Of a stretch of 64,000 bases of DNA, positions 63,861 to 64,000 are shown in pieces. Each line of letters opens with the position of its first letter. Positions within the stretch are counted from its first letter, which is position 1. The stretch is from Chitinophagaceae bacterium. Lineage in GTDB: Bacteria; Bacteroidota; Bacteroidia; Chitinophagales; Chitinophagaceae. The position numbers and the translations under genes are program-made. The notes beneath the pieces are model-generated. The model was given only the letters and a program-made list of their open reading frames with translations, made no database searches and was not told where the DNA came from. The stretch covers positions 60,132 through 124,131 of the forward strand of contig CANGYR010000009.1 in the NCBI GenBank assembly GCA_947458275.1. Direction: 5' to 3'.

Positions 63861-64000
63861 TGTCCGGTTAAATTTCTACTACAAATATAAAAAGGAGAAC
63901 CGAAGTTCTCCAATCATGGTTATTTTTGAGTTACCACACAAAAAAATAGCCCATGAGCAAAAGTACTTTTTTTACCGGACAGCCGATTTTTTGTCAGCTA
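63861..64000 (+). mobile_element. Left end of an IS4-like insertion sequence (partial)
   Basis: The presumed terminal inverted repeat starts TGTCCGGTTAAATTTC at 63861. Between it and the transposase ATG at 63953 is the hairpin GGAGAACCGAAGTTCTCC (63894-63911), with a T-run on the minus strand that would block incoming transcription on that strand. An inverted copy of the terminal sequence (TTTACCGGACA, 63971-63981) lies in the first transposase codons. The right end and any target duplication are outside the window. Confidence 0.65.
63953..64000 (+). CDS. IS4-family transposase, N-terminal 16 codons only
   Basis: The visible residues MSKSTFFTGQPIFCQL match the usual N-terminus of Bacteroidota IS4-type transposases with a DUF4372 domain (KSTFFxGQPIxxQL), judged from memory of the family. 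The frame is open to the window edge. No catalytic DDE residue is in view, so the call rests on this short match and the inverted repeat at 63861. Confidence 0.6.
   Translation, partial: MSKSTFFTGQPIFCQL

Noticed and set aside
63861..63981. A complete 121-bp MITE with inverted ends
   Set aside because: The right 'end' lies inside an open frame reading MSKSTFFTGQPIF, a typical IS4 transposase start, so this is better read as the end of a full IS.
1..64000. tRNA, rRNA or known riboswitches
   Set aside because: I saw no cloverleaf-like tRNA, no rRNA segment and no consensus riboswitch in the intergenic regions I read; a covariance-model scan would be needed to be certain.

Overview
The window looks like a chromosomal segment of a Bacteroidota species, most likely Chitinophagales/Chitinophagaceae-like (inference). 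The reasons are a type IX secretion PorP/SprF partner beside a giant protein with a gliding-type C-terminal sorting domain, DUF2490 and DUF4199 proteins, a SusC/FecA-style TonB receptor with a carboxypeptidase-regulatory domain, -7 promoter boxes of the TAnnTTTG/TAnTTTGC type, moderate-to-low GC, and intergenic regions full of small palindromic and telomere-like repeats.

Layout. 1-2 kb: the start of an RNase HI gene and an acyl-CoA carboxylase beta subunit. 2.3-6.6 kb: a NeuD-like acyltransferase, an Rrf2 regulator framed by inverted 26-bp repeat arrays, and methionine genes (metZ, metX) with an OsmC protein. 6.6-31.5 kb: an almost unbroken minus-strand block for sulfur assimilation. In transcription order it runs cysH, cysD, cysN, cysE, cysK, uroporphyrinogen-III methyltransferase, cysJ, cysI, 5-aminolevulinate synthase, a hemC-hemD fusion, hemB, a DUF2490 protein, precorrin-2 dehydrogenase, TauE/SafE, a TonB receptor, a second DUF2490 protein, ChrA, YeiH, a 1-Cys peroxiredoxin and an aldo/keto reductase. 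31.7-40 kb: PorP/SprF and a 2423-residue surface protein with long internal repeats. 40-45 kb: SelO, a lipoprotein and a dihydroorotase-like protein. 45-51 kb: two glycosyltransferases and a complete GDP-D-glycero-alpha-D-manno-heptose gene set. 52-63.7 kb: housekeeping genes (lepA, tpiA, rpmE, yajQ, lgt, arginine decarboxylase, rplT, rpmI) with a glycosyltransferase/flippase pair. The window ends inside an IS4-like insertion sequence.

How the genes fit together. CysDN activates sulfate to APS, a plant-type CysH reduces APS to sulfite, and CysJI reduces sulfite to sulfide. CysE/CysK then form cysteine, while MetX/MetZ feed methionine synthesis. The same block carries a glycine-to-siroheme route (ALAS, HemB, HemCD, methyltransferase, dehydrogenase/chelatase), as if it makes its own cofactor for CysI. 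No classical sulfate permease is present; the TonB receptor, two DUF2490 proteins, TauE, YeiH and ChrA are the transport candidates.

Most notable observations. (1) Five copies of one 25-bp palindrome, all alignable in the same register, lie upstream of the peroxiredoxin, TonB receptor (two copies) and tauE genes and inside the start of cysH; this is a probable sulfur operator, with the nearby Rrf2 protein as the likely reader. (2) A Shemin-type ALAS is embedded in the siroheme/sulfite reductase block. (3) An eleven-copy palindrome array with about 49-bp periodicity and higher-order structure sits upstream of chrA. (4) Repeats supply the stop codons and C-terminal tails of several genes.
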